A stretch of DNA of 64,000 nucleotides, taken from assembly GCF_900129755.1 (NCBI RefSeq), contig NZ_FQWT01000001.1, positions 744,001-808,000 on the forward strand, read 5' to 3'. This DNA comes from Chryseobacterium oranimense (lineage in GTDB: Bacteria; Bacteroidota; Bacteroidia; Flavobacteriales; Weeksellaceae). The notes beneath the pieces were generated by a model. It saw nothing but the letters and a program-made list of their open reading frames with translations, had not been told where the DNA came from and searched no databases. How positions within the stretch are numbered: position 1 is the first letter of the stretch; each line of letters starts with the position of its first letter. The translations under genes were made by a program, and so were the position numbers. This document shows positions 36,356 to 45,370 of this stretch, one piece after another.

Positions 36356-36790
36356 ATGTCACAACAAACCAGGCTCGCCACTCCCGAAGATTATCCAAGA
36401 ATCATGGAAATCTGGGAATCCTCTGTAAGGGCAACTCACGATTTTTTGCTTGAGGATGACCTTTCCTATTTTAAACGTACCATCCCGACTGATTATCTCC
36501 CACAGCTAACCGTATATCTTCTTATGCTGCAAGATCAACCAATAGCATTCGCGTCGGTATCAGAAGGAAACCTGGAAATGCTGTTTGTTCACAATGACTA
36601 CCGCAGTAAAGGTTATGGAAAGATCTTATTTCAATTTATGGATGAAACGAAAGGGATTACAAAGGTCGACGTTAATGAGCAAAACCATCAGGCCATTGGT
36701 TTTTATGAGAAATTGGGATTCCGAAAAACAGGGAGATCCGAGAAGGATGGCTCAGGTAAAAATTATCCTATTGTTCACATGCAAAAGTAA
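36356..36790 (+). CDS. GNAT-family N-acetyltransferase
   Basis: A 144-aa single-domain GNAT enzyme. The acetyl-CoA binding loop is in VHNDYRSKGYGKIL (R/Q-x-x-G-x-G/A pattern as RSKGYG), followed by the VDVNEQNHQAIGFYEKLGF segment typical of motif B. The N-terminal RLATPEDYPRIMEIWESS is a common GNAT start. It would acetylate an amine on a small molecule or protein; the substrate is not predictable. It begins 24 nt after lpdA and is probably co-transcribed with it. Confidence 0.88.
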   Translation: MSQQTRLATPEDYPRIMEIWESSVRATHDFLLEDDLSYFKRTIPTDYLPQLTVYLLMLQDQPIAFASVSEGNLEMLFVHNDYRSKGYGKILFQFMDETKGITKVDVNEQNHQAIGFYEKLGFRKTGRSEKDGSGKNYPIVHMQK

Positions 36791-36909
36791 AAATAGCCTT
36801 TTACGATGTTAAACAGTTCGCCGAACAACTTTTAAGAGATAATTTATACAAAGAAAAAATGTCTATTTTATCTTTACTTTAAAATAATTAGTAACTAAAT
36901 ATATAAAAA

Positions 36910-37377
36910 ATGATTGAGGGATTATATGAAACACACATTCAGGTAAGTAACCTGGAAAATGCAGTTCGGTTTTATACCGAAGTACTGGGATTAGAGTTTG
37001 CACATTATGATGAAACCAGGCCGATTGCATTTCTTTGGATCGGGGAAAATAAGAAGGCCATGCTTGGTCTGTGGGAACAGTCAGGTAGTATTCACAAGAG
37101 ACATTTTGCTTTCAGTTGTTCCAAAGATTTTATCCTAAAAGATGCAAATATTTTTTTAGAAAAAAATGAGTTACAGTCCTATAATTTTCTGAAAAACGGC
37201 AGCAATGAACCCATGGTTTTTGCGTGGATGCCGGCGATTGCGCTTTACTTTGACGATCCGGACGGAAATCAGTTGGAGTTTATCCATATTTTGGAAGGTA
37301 AAGGAAAGCCGGAACTTGGTGTCCTAAGTTACGAAGAATGGATAAAAATAAATTCAACCCATCAGAATGAATTATGA
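36910..37377 (+). CDS. VOC-family (glyoxalase/dioxygenase-fold) protein
   Basis: A 155-aa VOC-fold protein. The first half starts YETHIQVSNLENAVRFYTEVL and the second ends YFDDPDGNQLEFIH, the two beta-alpha-beta-beta-beta units that form a metal site. His in ETHIQ, His in KRHFAF and Glu in QLEFI are candidate ligands. Relatives include glyoxalase I, fosfomycin/bleomycin resistance proteins and extradiol dioxygenases, so the exact reaction is open. Its stop overlaps the next start in an ATGA arrangement, so it is coupled to the methyltransferase. Confidence 0.82.
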   Translation: MIEGLYETHIQVSNLENAVRFYTEVLGLEFAHYDETRPIAFLWIGENKKAMLGLWEQSGSIHKRHFAFSCSKDFILKDANIFLEKNELQSYNFLKNGSNEPMVFAWMPAIALYFDDPDGNQLEFIHILEGKGKPELGVLSYEEWIKINSTHQNEL

Positions 37378-38204
37378 ATATAGAGGATAATTATTTAGAA
37401 ATCAACCGCCAGTCGTGGAATGCCAGAACGGAAACCCATATCAACTCTGATTTTTATGATTTAGACGGTTTTTTAAAGGGCAAAAATTCATTGAATGCTA
37501 TAGAACTGAATTTACTTGGAAATCTGTCCAACAAATCTGTGCTGCACTTACAATGTCATTTCGGGCAGGACAGCATATCTTTAAGCCGCCTGGGAGCTGA
37601 CGTAACCGGTGTAGATCTATCAGATGTGGCAATAGCCCGGGCCCGGGAATTGGCAAAACAGACTCATTCCTCTTCAGAATTTATTTGCAGTGATGTTTAC
37701 GACCTTCCCAATCATTTGGATCGTCAGTTTGACATCGTTTTCACAAGTTACGGCACTATTGGATGGCTTCCGGATCTGAACCGTTGGGCGGAGATCGTTT
37801 CGAAATTTTTAAAACCCGACGGTACATTTGTTTTTGTGGAATTCCATCCTGTTGTATGGATGTATGATGCCCGGTTTAAGAAAATTGAATACTGGTATTT
37901 TAATTCCGGCGCCATTATAGAATCTGAGAAAGGAACGTATGCGGATAAAGAAGCAGAATTAGAAGTCAAAACAATCGGCTGGAACCACAGTTTAGGCGAA
38001 GTAATCAACAGCCTGATACAAAACGGACTCAGAATAACTTATTTTGAAGAGTTTGATTATTCGCCGTACAATAATTTCAATGATTCGGTAGAATCTGAAC
38101 CAGGTAAGTTCAGAATTGCTCATTTAGGCAATAAGATTCCAATGCTGTATGCTCTGACTGCCTCAAATCAACTTCTTCCGGACAAAAAAGAAAATGAAAT
38201 TTGA
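37374..38204 (+). CDS. Class I SAM-dependent methyltransferase
   Basis: A 276-aa methyltransferase. Motif I is VLHLQCHFGQDSISL (a variant of the Gly-rich loop), motif II GVDLSDVAI, and motif III near DIVFTSYGTIGWL. It begins with LEINRQSWNART, typical of a widespread group of small-molecule methyltransferases. The start overlaps the VOC gene by 4 nt and the end lies 43 nt before the better start of the hydrolase gene. Substrate unknown. Confidence 0.88.
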   Translation: MNIEDNYLEINRQSWNARTETHINSDFYDLDGFLKGKNSLNAIELNLLGNLSNKSVLHLQCHFGQDSISLSRLGADVTGVDLSDVAIARARELAKQTHSSSEFICSDVYDLPNHLDRQFDIVFTSYGTIGWLPDLNRWAEIVSKFLKPDGTFVFVEFHPVVWMYDARFKKIEYWYFNSGAIIESEKGTYADKEAELEVKTIGWNHSLGEVINSLIQNGLRITYFEEFDYSPYNNFNDSVESEPGKFRIAHLGNKIPMLYALTASNQLLPDKKENEI

Positions 38205-38247
38205 CATTTGTCTGAAAAATAAAAGAAACACAGCTCATTTAAATTAT

Positions 38248-38889
38248 ATGCTTTTTAGGTTAATATTTCTTCATCTGTTATTTCTTCCATTAGCCATTAG
38301 TGCTCAAAATACCGCCCCAAAAGAGTATGTATTTTTTTTGCATAATAAATTTTTGGAGGGGCATCCACTGGATGAACCACATCCTAAATACGGTATCTCC
38401 GCCTATACAGCTATTTTAGAAAAACTTCAATCAAAGAATACTGTAATAATCGCTGAAAAGAGAAAGCCTGATACAGATCCTAAAATCTATGCAAAAAAGA
38501 TTATTCTGAAAATTGACAGCTTAAACCTATGTGGAGTGCCTTTTGATCATATTTCTATCATTGGAACTTCCCAAGGTGGTTATATCGCCCAATATATATC
38601 CCGATATGCCAAAAACCCCAGGTTGAAATTTGTTTTTATTGGTTCTAGCTTTAAAAATGATTCGATGAATTTGGACAAAAAGTTTCGTTTATATGGAAAG
38701 ATCCTGTCAATTAATGAAAAAACCGACGTGGGTGCCGAGTTATTATCAAGACAGCTCAGATTTAAAAATTCTAATTTAAAAACTTTTAAGGAAATCACCC
38801 TGAACACAGGTATGGAGCATGGCTTTCTGTTCAGGGCCCTGGACGACTGGATAATACCCACCAATAATTGGATAAATAATAACCTTTAG
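38248..38889 (+). CDS. Secreted alpha/beta-hydrolase
   Basis: Read from ATG 38248 the protein has 213 residues and begins with a clear Sec signal peptide (FRLIFLHLLFLPLAISAQ, cut after Ala). The frame is open from ATG 38194, which overlaps the methyltransferase, but that start would bury the signal, so the inner ATG is preferred. The nucleophile elbow is GTSQGGY (Ser) in the first half, and a C-terminal MEHGFLFR gives the likely catalytic His. It is probably a periplasmic esterase or peptidase-like hydrolase. Substrate unknown. Confidence 0.72.
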   Translation: MLFRLIFLHLLFLPLAISAQNTAPKEYVFFLHNKFLEGHPLDEPHPKYGISAYTAILEKLQSKNTVIIAEKRKPDTDPKIYAKKIILKIDSLNLCGVPFDHISIIGTSQGGYIAQYISRYAKNPRLKFVFIGSSFKNDSMNLDKKFRLYGKILSINEKTDVGAELLSRQLRFKNSNLKTFKEITLNTGMEHGFLFRALDDWIIPTNNWINNNL

Positions 38890-38992
38890 ATATTACATGA
38901 ATGAAAGAAGTAACCACGATCTTTATTAAAAGCTTAAAAAAGCAACAGACACCAACATCTAAACTTCTTAGCAAATAACCAGAACAATACAT

Positions 38993-39276
38993 ATGACAAA
39001 ACTATCAATACTGGAGTATCTGAATAGGATGATCAAAGGTGAAATTACCGATGACATGCATACCCACATGCATTACCCGACACAGATATCAAAGACATTA
39101 GGCATAAACATTATAGAAGTAGGTTTAGGTACAGCAACTGTACAGATCAATACAACAAAAGAAAAACACAGTAACCAGCAGGGAACCATTCATGGGGGCC
39201 TGCTTTGCGATTGACAGGCACAGCAATCGGAACGGCACATTCAACCGTTATTCCGGAAGATGAAACTTTTACATAA
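38993..39276 (+). pseudogene. PaaI-type hotdog thioesterase, frameshifted and truncated
   Basis: The first 73 codons encode a hotdog-fold acyl-CoA thioesterase N-terminus ending in the active-site segment HGGLLCD, followed at once by TGA (39212-39214). In another frame the protein continues as LTGTAIGTAHSTVIPEDETF, which matches the expected continuation, up to TAA at 39274. The rest of the domain (the SIDLKINFFRP-type part) is missing. So there is a frameshift near 39208 and a lost 3' end. The region after it to 39465 has no gene. Confidence 0.75.
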
Positions 39277-39465
39277 TTCCAACTTTAAAAAGTTTGAAAA
39301 ATTAATAAAAAAAAGCAAACTTCTCTATTCTCAATTGATAAATATTAATGGTGAGAGGTCAAAAAAATGAAGAATCTATTACTCAAAATGGACACAAAAG
39401 TGAGTAGCTTACAACAAATCTAAGTAAGTTTTTATTTTTAAATTCATTGATTTTCAAAAAGTAGA

Positions 39466-39510
39466 GATAAACGGAGATAAGTAGTAGAACATATGATGGC
39501 TAAAATTTTG
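39466..39510 (+). repeat. Diverged repeat copy A
   Basis: GATAAACGGAGATAAGTAGTAGAACATATGATGGCT resembles 42424-42460 (see copy B): both have a GATAAA start, TAGTAGAAC, then GATGGCT after a short spacer. Its end provides the TTG of the promoter of the gene at 39555. Confidence 0.4.
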
Positions 39511-39537
39511 TAGTATCTAAAACTGCCTTTAATTTTG
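39508..39537 (+). promoter_or_regulatory. Promoter with full -33/-7 match
   Basis: TTG (39508-39510), 19 nt, then TAATTTTG (39530-39537). This is the textbook Bacteroidetes arrangement. The 5' UTR of the next gene would be only about 10 nt. Confidence 0.65.
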
Positions 39538-39554
39538 CAAAAAAAAGTTGTATA

Positions 39555-40442
39555 ATGAAAAATAAGATTATTCAGTTTGCATTATTGAGTATAGGATTAA
39601 ATACTTTTGCCCAAGTAGGAATTAACACAACTAGCCCAGCAAGTACAATAGATGTTAATGGCTCTTTCGCTACACCGTACAGAACACTACCTGTCTCCTC
39701 TGAAAGCGAATCAACTTTAACAGACACTGATTACTATATTAATTATACCGGAAGTAGTGATTATACGTTGCATCTGCCCTCTGCCAACACAACACTTCCC
39801 TTTAAAGGAAGAGAATACGTTGTTCGCAATCCTACAGATAAAATTTTGACCGTAATTCCAGTTGGAAGTGAAAAAATAGATATTGCAGGATCAGAATCCT
39901 CAAGTATATCCGTGCCTAAAGGATATGTAGCCTCCTTTAAGAATACAGGAAATACCAGCGGAACAACATGGGTCTTAACTTCTCTTTCATTGAGCGGGTT
40001 GCCTGAGGATCAAAAGATATTAAAATATGCAGCAAAAACTACGACTCCTATTAATGCTTCTACACCCACTGAATCTGAAACATGTATAGGAGTGCTGTGC
40101 ATACGTTTTGCAGGAACTTCTCCTAGTGGATATCAGAGCGGTGGGAGATTTCAGGTAAAATTTGATACACAGACTAATTATTCCTTTTCCCGCTGGCTGT
40201 TTGGAGCCGGCGCAAATGCAACTTCCGGGGCGGGAGGATATGGAAGGGGAAATATTGCTGCCAATACATGGCTCGATCTTGATGCTGATGGACTCAATCC
40301 AAGCAATGATGATATGACCTCTTACATTATTTCAGCTATTTCTCCACAAAAGATGTATAGAGTAAATACGATCTTAAGCAGCGATAAATCAAACCCTTCA
40401 ACACAGTCAGTTGTTAAAATATTTATTGAGGAGCTGGAATAA
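39555..40442 (+). CDS. Secreted tail-like protein of unknown function
   Basis: A 295-aa protein with a signal peptide ending NTFAQ and then VGINTTSPASTIDVNGSF. This phrase is very common in Bacteroidetes secreted and tail-fibre-like proteins, where it introduces beta-rich repeats. The middle carries DYYINYTGSSDYTLHLP, and the C-terminal third has a Cys pair (ETCIGVLCIRF) and Gly-rich loops. No T9SS sorting domain is present. It has its own promoter and a terminator-like hairpin about 235 nt downstream. Probably exported to the cell surface; function unknown. Confidence 0.75.
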   Translation: MKNKIIQFALLSIGLNTFAQVGINTTSPASTIDVNGSFATPYRTLPVSSESESTLTDTDYYINYTGSSDYTLHLPSANTTLPFKGREYVVRNPTDKILTVIPVGSEKIDIAGSESSSISVPKGYVASFKNTGNTSGTTWVLTSLSLSGLPEDQKILKYAAKTTTPINASTPTESETCIGVLCIRFAGTSPSGYQSGGRFQVKFDTQTNYSFSRWLFGAGANATSGAGGYGRGNIAANTWLDLDADGLNPSNDDMTSYIISAISPQKMYRVNTILSSDKSNPSTQSVVKIFIEELE

Positions 40443-40676
40443 TGTCTTCTATTTTGATGAAAAAATTTAAAAAAGGAAAGATTCTAAAACACATTTTTAA
40501 AAGTGAATTCTAAAAAAACACATTCACATAGAACAAAAGTTATAATCAGGAAAGAACTTACGTATAGCTACACTTAACACGATACATCAAATGTACTGTT
40601 CATTAAGCTCAGAAGCGCAGACAATCTTTCCTGATGTAAACTTTTGATAGACAGTTCGCTTGCTTAGCTTTTTGAT

Positions 40677-40705
40677 GCGCATCAATGCATTTGATGTGTT
40701 TTTTT
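40677..40705 (+). terminator. Rho-independent terminator
   Basis: A 9-bp stem (GCGCATCAA against TTGATGTGT, two G-U pairs), a 5-nt loop and then a run of seven T. Confidence 0.65.
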
Positions 40706-40783
40706 CTCTTCAACAAAGGTATATAATTATTCAATGAATATATTTTTACTCTCTGTAAAATATTAATATTCTCATAATAATTT

Positions 40784-40791
40784 TATCTTTG
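40784..40791 (+). promoter_or_regulatory. -7 promoter element
   Basis: TATCTTTG is a full match to TAnnTTTG. It would give a leader of about 100 nt for the TPR regulator. No clear TTG is found at -33. Confidence 0.45.
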
Positions 40792-40899
40792 CAAACCTTA
40801 TTTCGTTCCTAAGCTTAAGCTTATAAATGTTTGGATACAATAGAGAAACGCTATCTTTAAGCATTAACAAGACCTATTTTTTTATATTTTTTCTGACAG

Positions 40900-42369
40900 A
40901 TGGGAAAAATCATATTCTTTTTTTTATTATGTTTCAACACGTTATCGCATGGTCAAGTTTATACAAAAAAATCTGATAACCTTTATGATACCGTATATTC
41001 AGCTGACACATTCTCAAAAAAAAGCGAACAAGATCTATTGCAGACTTGTAATGACATATATACAGAATCAATCAATAAGCATGATGGTAAAGGAGCGCTA
41101 CAATCCATTACAACAATCATAAGGGTTTACAGTGAACTTGATGACCAAGTTAATGTGCTTAAGAGAATTGAAGAAGCCATATCTCTTGCCCAGAATGAAA
41201 AGGATTATTACAGATTAAGCCTGCTTTATTATTATATGGGACGAGCTTTTTTACATGTGGGATTATACACCAAAGCCAGAAAGGCTTTCGACATTGGCTT
41301 AGAAACAGTGCCCAAAGCTGGTTCAAAAGATAAAGCTCATATTTTAAAATTACAGCACTATGGTGGCATAGCAATGATCTTTGAAAATGCTACTCCACCA
41401 GTTGGAACACCAAGGACTCCATTAACAGATTCAATGACGTATTATGCGAAGAAAGCATACCAGGAAGCTAGGCTGATAAGTCCTAAGCATCCAGAAAAAA
41501 GTCGTTGGCTTGGTATAAGAGCAAGGATAATTGGGTCAGTGTTGATATGTACTTTATATTTCGAGGAAGGGGGCCAATATCTTAATGAAGCAGAAAGTTT
41601 ATTATCAACCCTAAAAGATAAGCGCTTTATGATCAGCCTGTACAGATTTAAAGGACTGTTAGCCTACAATTCAGGACTTCCCAACTCCAATCAAAAAGCC
41701 CTGGCTCTTTATGAAGAATCATATCGCCTGGCAAAGATTTATGATATTCCTGCTGAAACTTATTTTATTACAGATGCCCTCGCCAGTCTATACTCAGAAA
41801 TGAAAATGTCCGTTCCAGCAAGATTACGGGCAGATGACAGTAAAAAGGTAAAGTATGAGATAGATCAAAATGAGCGTCAGGCAATACCAATTGCAGAGAA
41901 AATAAATGTAATGTCCAGCAAGAATTATAATTCCGATAAACTTTTTTATATAATAGTTCCATTCACAATTATATTTGCGGGAGGCTTTATTTACTACAAT
42001 ATAAAAAGAAGAGGCAAAAAGGAGGTAATTCGAGAGGATATCAATAATTTTAAAATCACTAATATCAAGTCCCATACAGAAGATATTAGTCAGCTATTAC
42101 AAATGGCAAAAGAAAATGACAGGACATTTTATATTATCTTCAAACAGGTGTTTCCTGAATTCCAAAATAAATTGCTTAGTATCAATGGCGAACTTACTGC
42201 CGCAGATCTGGAATTGTGTGCATATCTGAAACTCAATCTGCAAACAAAAGAAATAGCCATGTACAAAAATAATACGGTCTCATCTATCGACAACAAAAAA
42301 TCCCGACTGAGAAAAAAACTGAATCTTTCATCAGAGACAAATCTGTATGTTTGGATTGACCGGATCTGA
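40900..42369 (+). CDS. TPR-containing membrane regulator with C-terminal HTH
   Basis: A 489-aa protein. A signal peptide (FFFLLCFNTLSHGQ) is followed by a periplasmic TPR-like helical region, about residues 40-325, with segments such as YYRLSLLYYYMGRAFLHVGL. One membrane segment (FYIIVPFTIIFAGGFIYY) lies near 347-365. The cytoplasmic tail ends in a LuxR-like helix-turn-helix (LTAADLELCAYLKLNLQTKE, then SSIDNKKSRLRKKLNL). This architecture is common in Bacteroidetes as a one-component regulator that senses outside the cell. The gene stands alone between two gene-free stretches. Its targets are unknown; nearby secreted proteins are candidates. Confidence 0.85.
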   Translation: MGKIIFFFLLCFNTLSHGQVYTKKSDNLYDTVYSADTFSKKSEQDLLQTCNDIYTESINKHDGKGALQSITTIIRVYSELDDQVNVLKRIEEAISLAQNEKDYYRLSLLYYYMGRAFLHVGLYTKARKAFDIGLETVPKAGSKDKAHILKLQHYGGIAMIFENATPPVGTPRTPLTDSMTYYAKKAYQEARLISPKHPEKSRWLGIRARIIGSVLICTLYFEEGGQYLNEAESLLSTLKDKRFMISLYRFKGLLAYNSGLPNSNQKALALYEESYRLAKIYDIPAETYFITDALASLYSEMKMSVPARLRADDSKKVKYEIDQNERQAIPIAEKINVMSSKNYNSDKLFYIIVPFTIIFAGGFIYYNIKRRGKKEVIREDINNFKITNIKSHTEDISQLLQMAKENDRTFYIIFKQVFPEFQNKLLSINGELTAADLELCAYLKLNLQTKEIAMYKNNTVSSIDNKKSRLRKKLNLSSETNLYVWIDRI

Positions 42370-42423
42370 TCATTGAATGTTTTTAAACACAACTTTAATT
42401 TAATCTTTTGATTATCAACATCT

Positions 42424-42470
42424 GGATAAAAACAAAGATGAATAGTAGAACTTGATGGCTCAATATCTGC
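42424..42470 (+). repeat. Diverged repeat copy B
   Basis: GATAAAAACAAAGATGAATAGTAGAACTTGATGGCT resembles 39466-39500. Similarity is clear but imperfect; origin unknown. Confidence 0.4.
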
Positions 42471-43256
42471 CTATGACTGTTCCAAATTAGCAATAATGGT
42501 AACGTGGTTGGTCACAATTAATTATAGACCAAGAGGACTATTTGGGCTTCTTTATACGAGGATATATTTGAACTCATAATATTTTATTTGCGTGAGGAAT
42601 AATTTAGCTTAAGGTCTAATATCTTAAATGACATTATATCTTCCAGGTTGAAAAATAAAATATTATCGGTTTGAGGAACAAATCTGAGCAAAACTAACCA
42701 AACTTTAAAAATCTCATACTAAATTATATTTCTTTAAATCATCTGGTAATCAAAAGATTGTCTTATTTAGTTATTACAATCAGGTTATTTATTTCCCGAT
42801 ACAGAACTTGGAAAGTCCTAGTTTTCAATGGTCTGTCACCATTGAGGGACATATAAGGGATAAATTCGCACAAACCAATAATAACTCTTACAAATTTACG
42901 GATTTTATAAAAATGAACAAAATATAATAGAAACAACTTTCATTATTTCCCACTGTAATTCAAGAAATTATTGTCAATTTTTTAGGAAGCATAATGATCA
43001 AAAAATGAGTTATATTTTGACGATTTGATAATAGTAAAAATTGCTCATTTCTGACAGATTTTTAAGTTCATACTTGTGTTTAAACTTTATAATTTTAAAA
43101 ATGAGGGACAAAATGCCCAGTTTATAAGTAAGTTTTTTTTGCGTATATAACTGTTATTCAGTTAGTTATTGATATTATCTTATTTTTCTCAACGCATTGA
43201 TAATCAGCTTAATAAAGTATTTAATAGTTTTTATTTATCCAAAAATAACTTTAGAT

Positions 43257-43293
43257 CGGTGGTGAAATCACTGGTGAATTCACCATCGTTTTT
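43257..43293 (+). terminator. Terminator-like hairpin without an upstream gene
   Basis: A 10-bp stem (CGGTGGTGAA against TTCACCATCG, one G-U) with a 12-nt loop is followed by TTTTT. The alternative palindrome GGTGAATTCACC overlaps it. Confidence 0.6.
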
Positions 43294-43528
43294 GTGAATT
43301 AAAAAGACGTTTTGTATCACAAGATGAAATATTTGTGAAGAAGTAAATGATTTATTTGCTGATGTTTTATTTATTTTCTGATTAACACCATTCTTTTTTT
43401 ACTCGTAAGTTTACAGCTGATTCCTCTGTTAAAAATTTAGTTGAACACACTAACGATTTGATACGCATTATCATTCTTCTAATTTTACTATTTTTTTATA
43501 TCTTAGTTATCTATAAAAGCGACCAATA

Positions 43529-44269
43529 ATGAAAAGTATTTCTCAACTTATTTATCGATACCTAGAATCAATTCTGAACATCGGGTCTATTTTCAGATTT
43601 ATAATCATATTGGTTGCCATATGCATGTTTGTATTATCATTTATTGCATTTATTTCAACTCAAAGGTTACTGTTCGAAAATCATTTCGACTTTTCACCTG
43701 ATGGTATGAGTTTTTACATTAATCAATTCAGCAAATTTAATGGATTGTTTGCCGCAACAATCACAATCATACTCGCTTATTACGGTATTGAAAGGCTTAA
43801 AGCAGCAGAAAGAGCAAATATTGACAAGGTTAGACTTGACCGATATTCTGATTGGAAAACCATCACTGATGCTAGAATTGATGTCGTTAAAGACGAAAAT
43901 CCATTATTCAGGAGAGAGTTTATCAACATTAGGTATCAGCTTTTTGAAGATTTATATCCCGCTTTTGCGATTGAAAATAAAAAGCAATTACGAGCTCTTT
44001 TTAACAAATATTTTGCGAATTTAATCCCAGCATTTGAATCAAATAATAAAAAACAACAAGGTTGTGGAGGAATATACCAATCTGCAGCATATACTTATTT
44101 TGGTCAAAATTTTCTTTTTGTTTTCCTTGGAAGTGTAATTGGAGTGAAGTATGATAATGCGACGGAAGATCTTTTGGAAATGTATCTTGCAAGTCTTCCG
44201 AGCGACAGAATTATAGATTCTCTCGCATATCAAAGCGCTTTAGAGCGCTACATTAAATACAATAATTAA
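43529..44269 (+). CDS. Two-TM membrane protein of unknown function
   Basis: A 246-aa protein with two strong hydrophobic segments, near residues 24-46 (IIILVAICMFVLSFIAFI) and 73-88 (GLFAATITIILAYYGI), and a soluble C-terminal part of about 155 residues. No known domain is recognised. Position and shape resemble the two-TM proteins that act as membrane effectors in several anti-phage systems, but no sequence signature proves that. It is followed after 33 nt by the 178-aa gene on the same strand, so the two probably form one transcript next to the AVAST-like operon. Confidence 0.7.
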   Translation: MKSISQLIYRYLESILNIGSIFRFIIILVAICMFVLSFIAFISTQRLLFENHFDFSPDGMSFYINQFSKFNGLFAATITIILAYYGIERLKAAERANIDKVRLDRYSDWKTITDARIDVVKDENPLFRREFINIRYQLFEDLYPAFAIENKKQLRALFNKYFANLIPAFESNNKKQQGCGGIYQSAAYTYFGQNFLFVFLGSVIGVKYDNATEDLLEMYLASLPSDRIIDSLAYQSALERYIKYNN

Positions 44270-44302
44270 TTTACCCTTTTCTCCCAAAAAAATAAAGCAA
44301 TC

Positions 44303-44839
44303 ATGAAGGATTATTATCGCCTAACAACTTCCAAAAAGCAAGAAATAGCTCAAAACCTAATTGATATTTTTGAGAAAGATATCATACCTTCAGCCGATAC
44401 AATAACCTTTATCTGTAACTGGGTCTATACGGACCGAAGTGAAAAATTTAAGGCTTATTATGACGTATGGGAAATTGTATTAAGAAATTTCATCCCAAAG
44501 ACGAAACCTATACTGATCAGAAGCATTCCCCGTAGATCTAAAGCAGAATACATTGCGAGCTTTACAAATACGGCATATTCGGCTGTAAGATTCGGTGAGC
44601 GAAAAGGCTATTGGATTATATGCGATACAAAAGATTGTCTGCCATCATTGGAAATCAATAAAGGGAAATACAGAAATACCTTTTACCCCCTTAGCGATGT
44701 ATTAAAAAAAGCAAAAGCTAATGGCGGATACGGTTTTTCTGACCGATTTCTACGAGACTACGGCGGCGAAGACGAATACATTATGAAAATAGACTATTCA
44801 GTGATGCAATTATTAAAATACATAGATTATAAGTACTAA
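44303..44839 (+). CDS. Hypothetical protein, partner of the two-TM protein
   Basis: A 178-aa soluble protein rich in Tyr, Lys and Asp. It starts KDYYRLTTSKKQEIAQNLID and contains a basic patch, RSIPRRSKAEY, then WIICDTKDC and a C-terminal YDYKY-like end. No known family is recognised. Its stop codon overlaps the stop of the convergent nuclease-like gene by 4 nt (44836-44839), so the two transcripts end tail to tail. Co-transcription with the two-TM gene is likely from the 33-nt gap. Confidence 0.68.
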   Translation: MKDYYRLTTSKKQEIAQNLIDIFEKDIIPSADTITFICNWVYTDRSEKFKAYYDVWEIVLRNFIPKTKPILIRSIPRRSKAEYIASFTNTAYSAVRFGERKGYWIICDTKDCLPSLEINKGKYRNTFYPLSDVLKKAKANGGYGFSDRFLRDYGGEDEYIMKIDYSVMQLLKYIDYKY

Positions 44840-45366
44840 ACTATGTTTTCTTCCAGGAATTCCCTGCCGTTTTGGAAAAAACGAATATCGTATTTGCCCG
44901 TATTCTTTTTAGTTCCAAAAATTATTGCTATACCTAATTTGTAATTGTAATGATTACCAAGAAAATCAATGGTTAGGTGTTCAAGTTTAATCAGGTCAAA
45001 TTCTTTATGTTTTCTTGTATGGCTGTCCTTTTTTACTTCGATTACAACTAAGTTATGGTCGTTTGTCTGCCTTCGATGAATAATGATGTCAGGACTTATT
45101 TTGTAATTATCATTTTCATTTGGTTTAAAACCTATTTCCATCATGCGATTTTCTGCTATATCCAGCGCCTTCCTATCATTTGGCTTATCTATGTCACCAT
45201 TATATTCGGGATCAACGTCGAACTGGGGGAAAAAAGGCTTTAAATAAAAGGCCAGATGAGTAGAAATATTAAGTTCATTAAGACCTCTTGCTAGATTACC
45301 AGTTTCTTTTTCAAGTAGAACATTTATGGCGTCTTTGATATTTTTTACAATGATTTCTATTTTCAT
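44836..45366 (-). CDS. PD-(D/E)XK nuclease-like protein
   Basis: A 176-aa protein with a helical N-terminus and a PD-(D/E)XK core: SPDIII (Pro 92, Asp 93) and, 16 residues on, VIEVKK (Glu 110, Lys 112). This fits the metal-binding site of restriction-type nucleases. Similar stand-alone proteins are common in bacterial variable regions without a known role. It begins 4 nt after the protease-STAND gene stop, so it belongs to that transcript. It could be an effector nuclease of the system or a passenger. The catalytic residues are visible; activity is inferred. Confidence 0.78.
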   Translation of the reverse strand: MKIEIIVKNIKDAINVLLEKETGNLARGLNELNISTHLAFYLKPFFPQFDVDPEYNGDIDKPNDRKALDIAENRMMEIGFKPNENDNYKISPDIIIHRRQTNDHNLVVIEVKKDSHTRKHKEFDLIKLEHLTIDFLGNHYNYKLGIAIIFGTKKNTGKYDIRFFQNGREFLEENIV

Positions 45367-45370
45367 ATTT

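Larger units (their letters stand above)
40443..40899. other. Gene-free interval with terminator and promoter
   Basis: No credible gene is seen. The interval holds the hairpin at 40677-40705 and a -7 element at 40784-40791. Confidence 0.6.
42370..43528. other. 1.16-kb gene-free stretch with hairpins
   Basis: No plausible ORF is seen on either strand. It contains repeat copy B (42424-42470), a stem TCAATGGT/ACCATTGA at 42825-42845 and a strong terminator-like hairpin at 43257-43293. A terminator this far from any upstream gene (about 890 nt) hints at an unannotated short transcript. Confidence 0.55.

Noticed and set aside
38194..38247. Upstream ATG of the secreted hydrolase
   Set aside because: It overlaps the methyltransferase gene and puts 18 polar residues before an obvious signal peptide.
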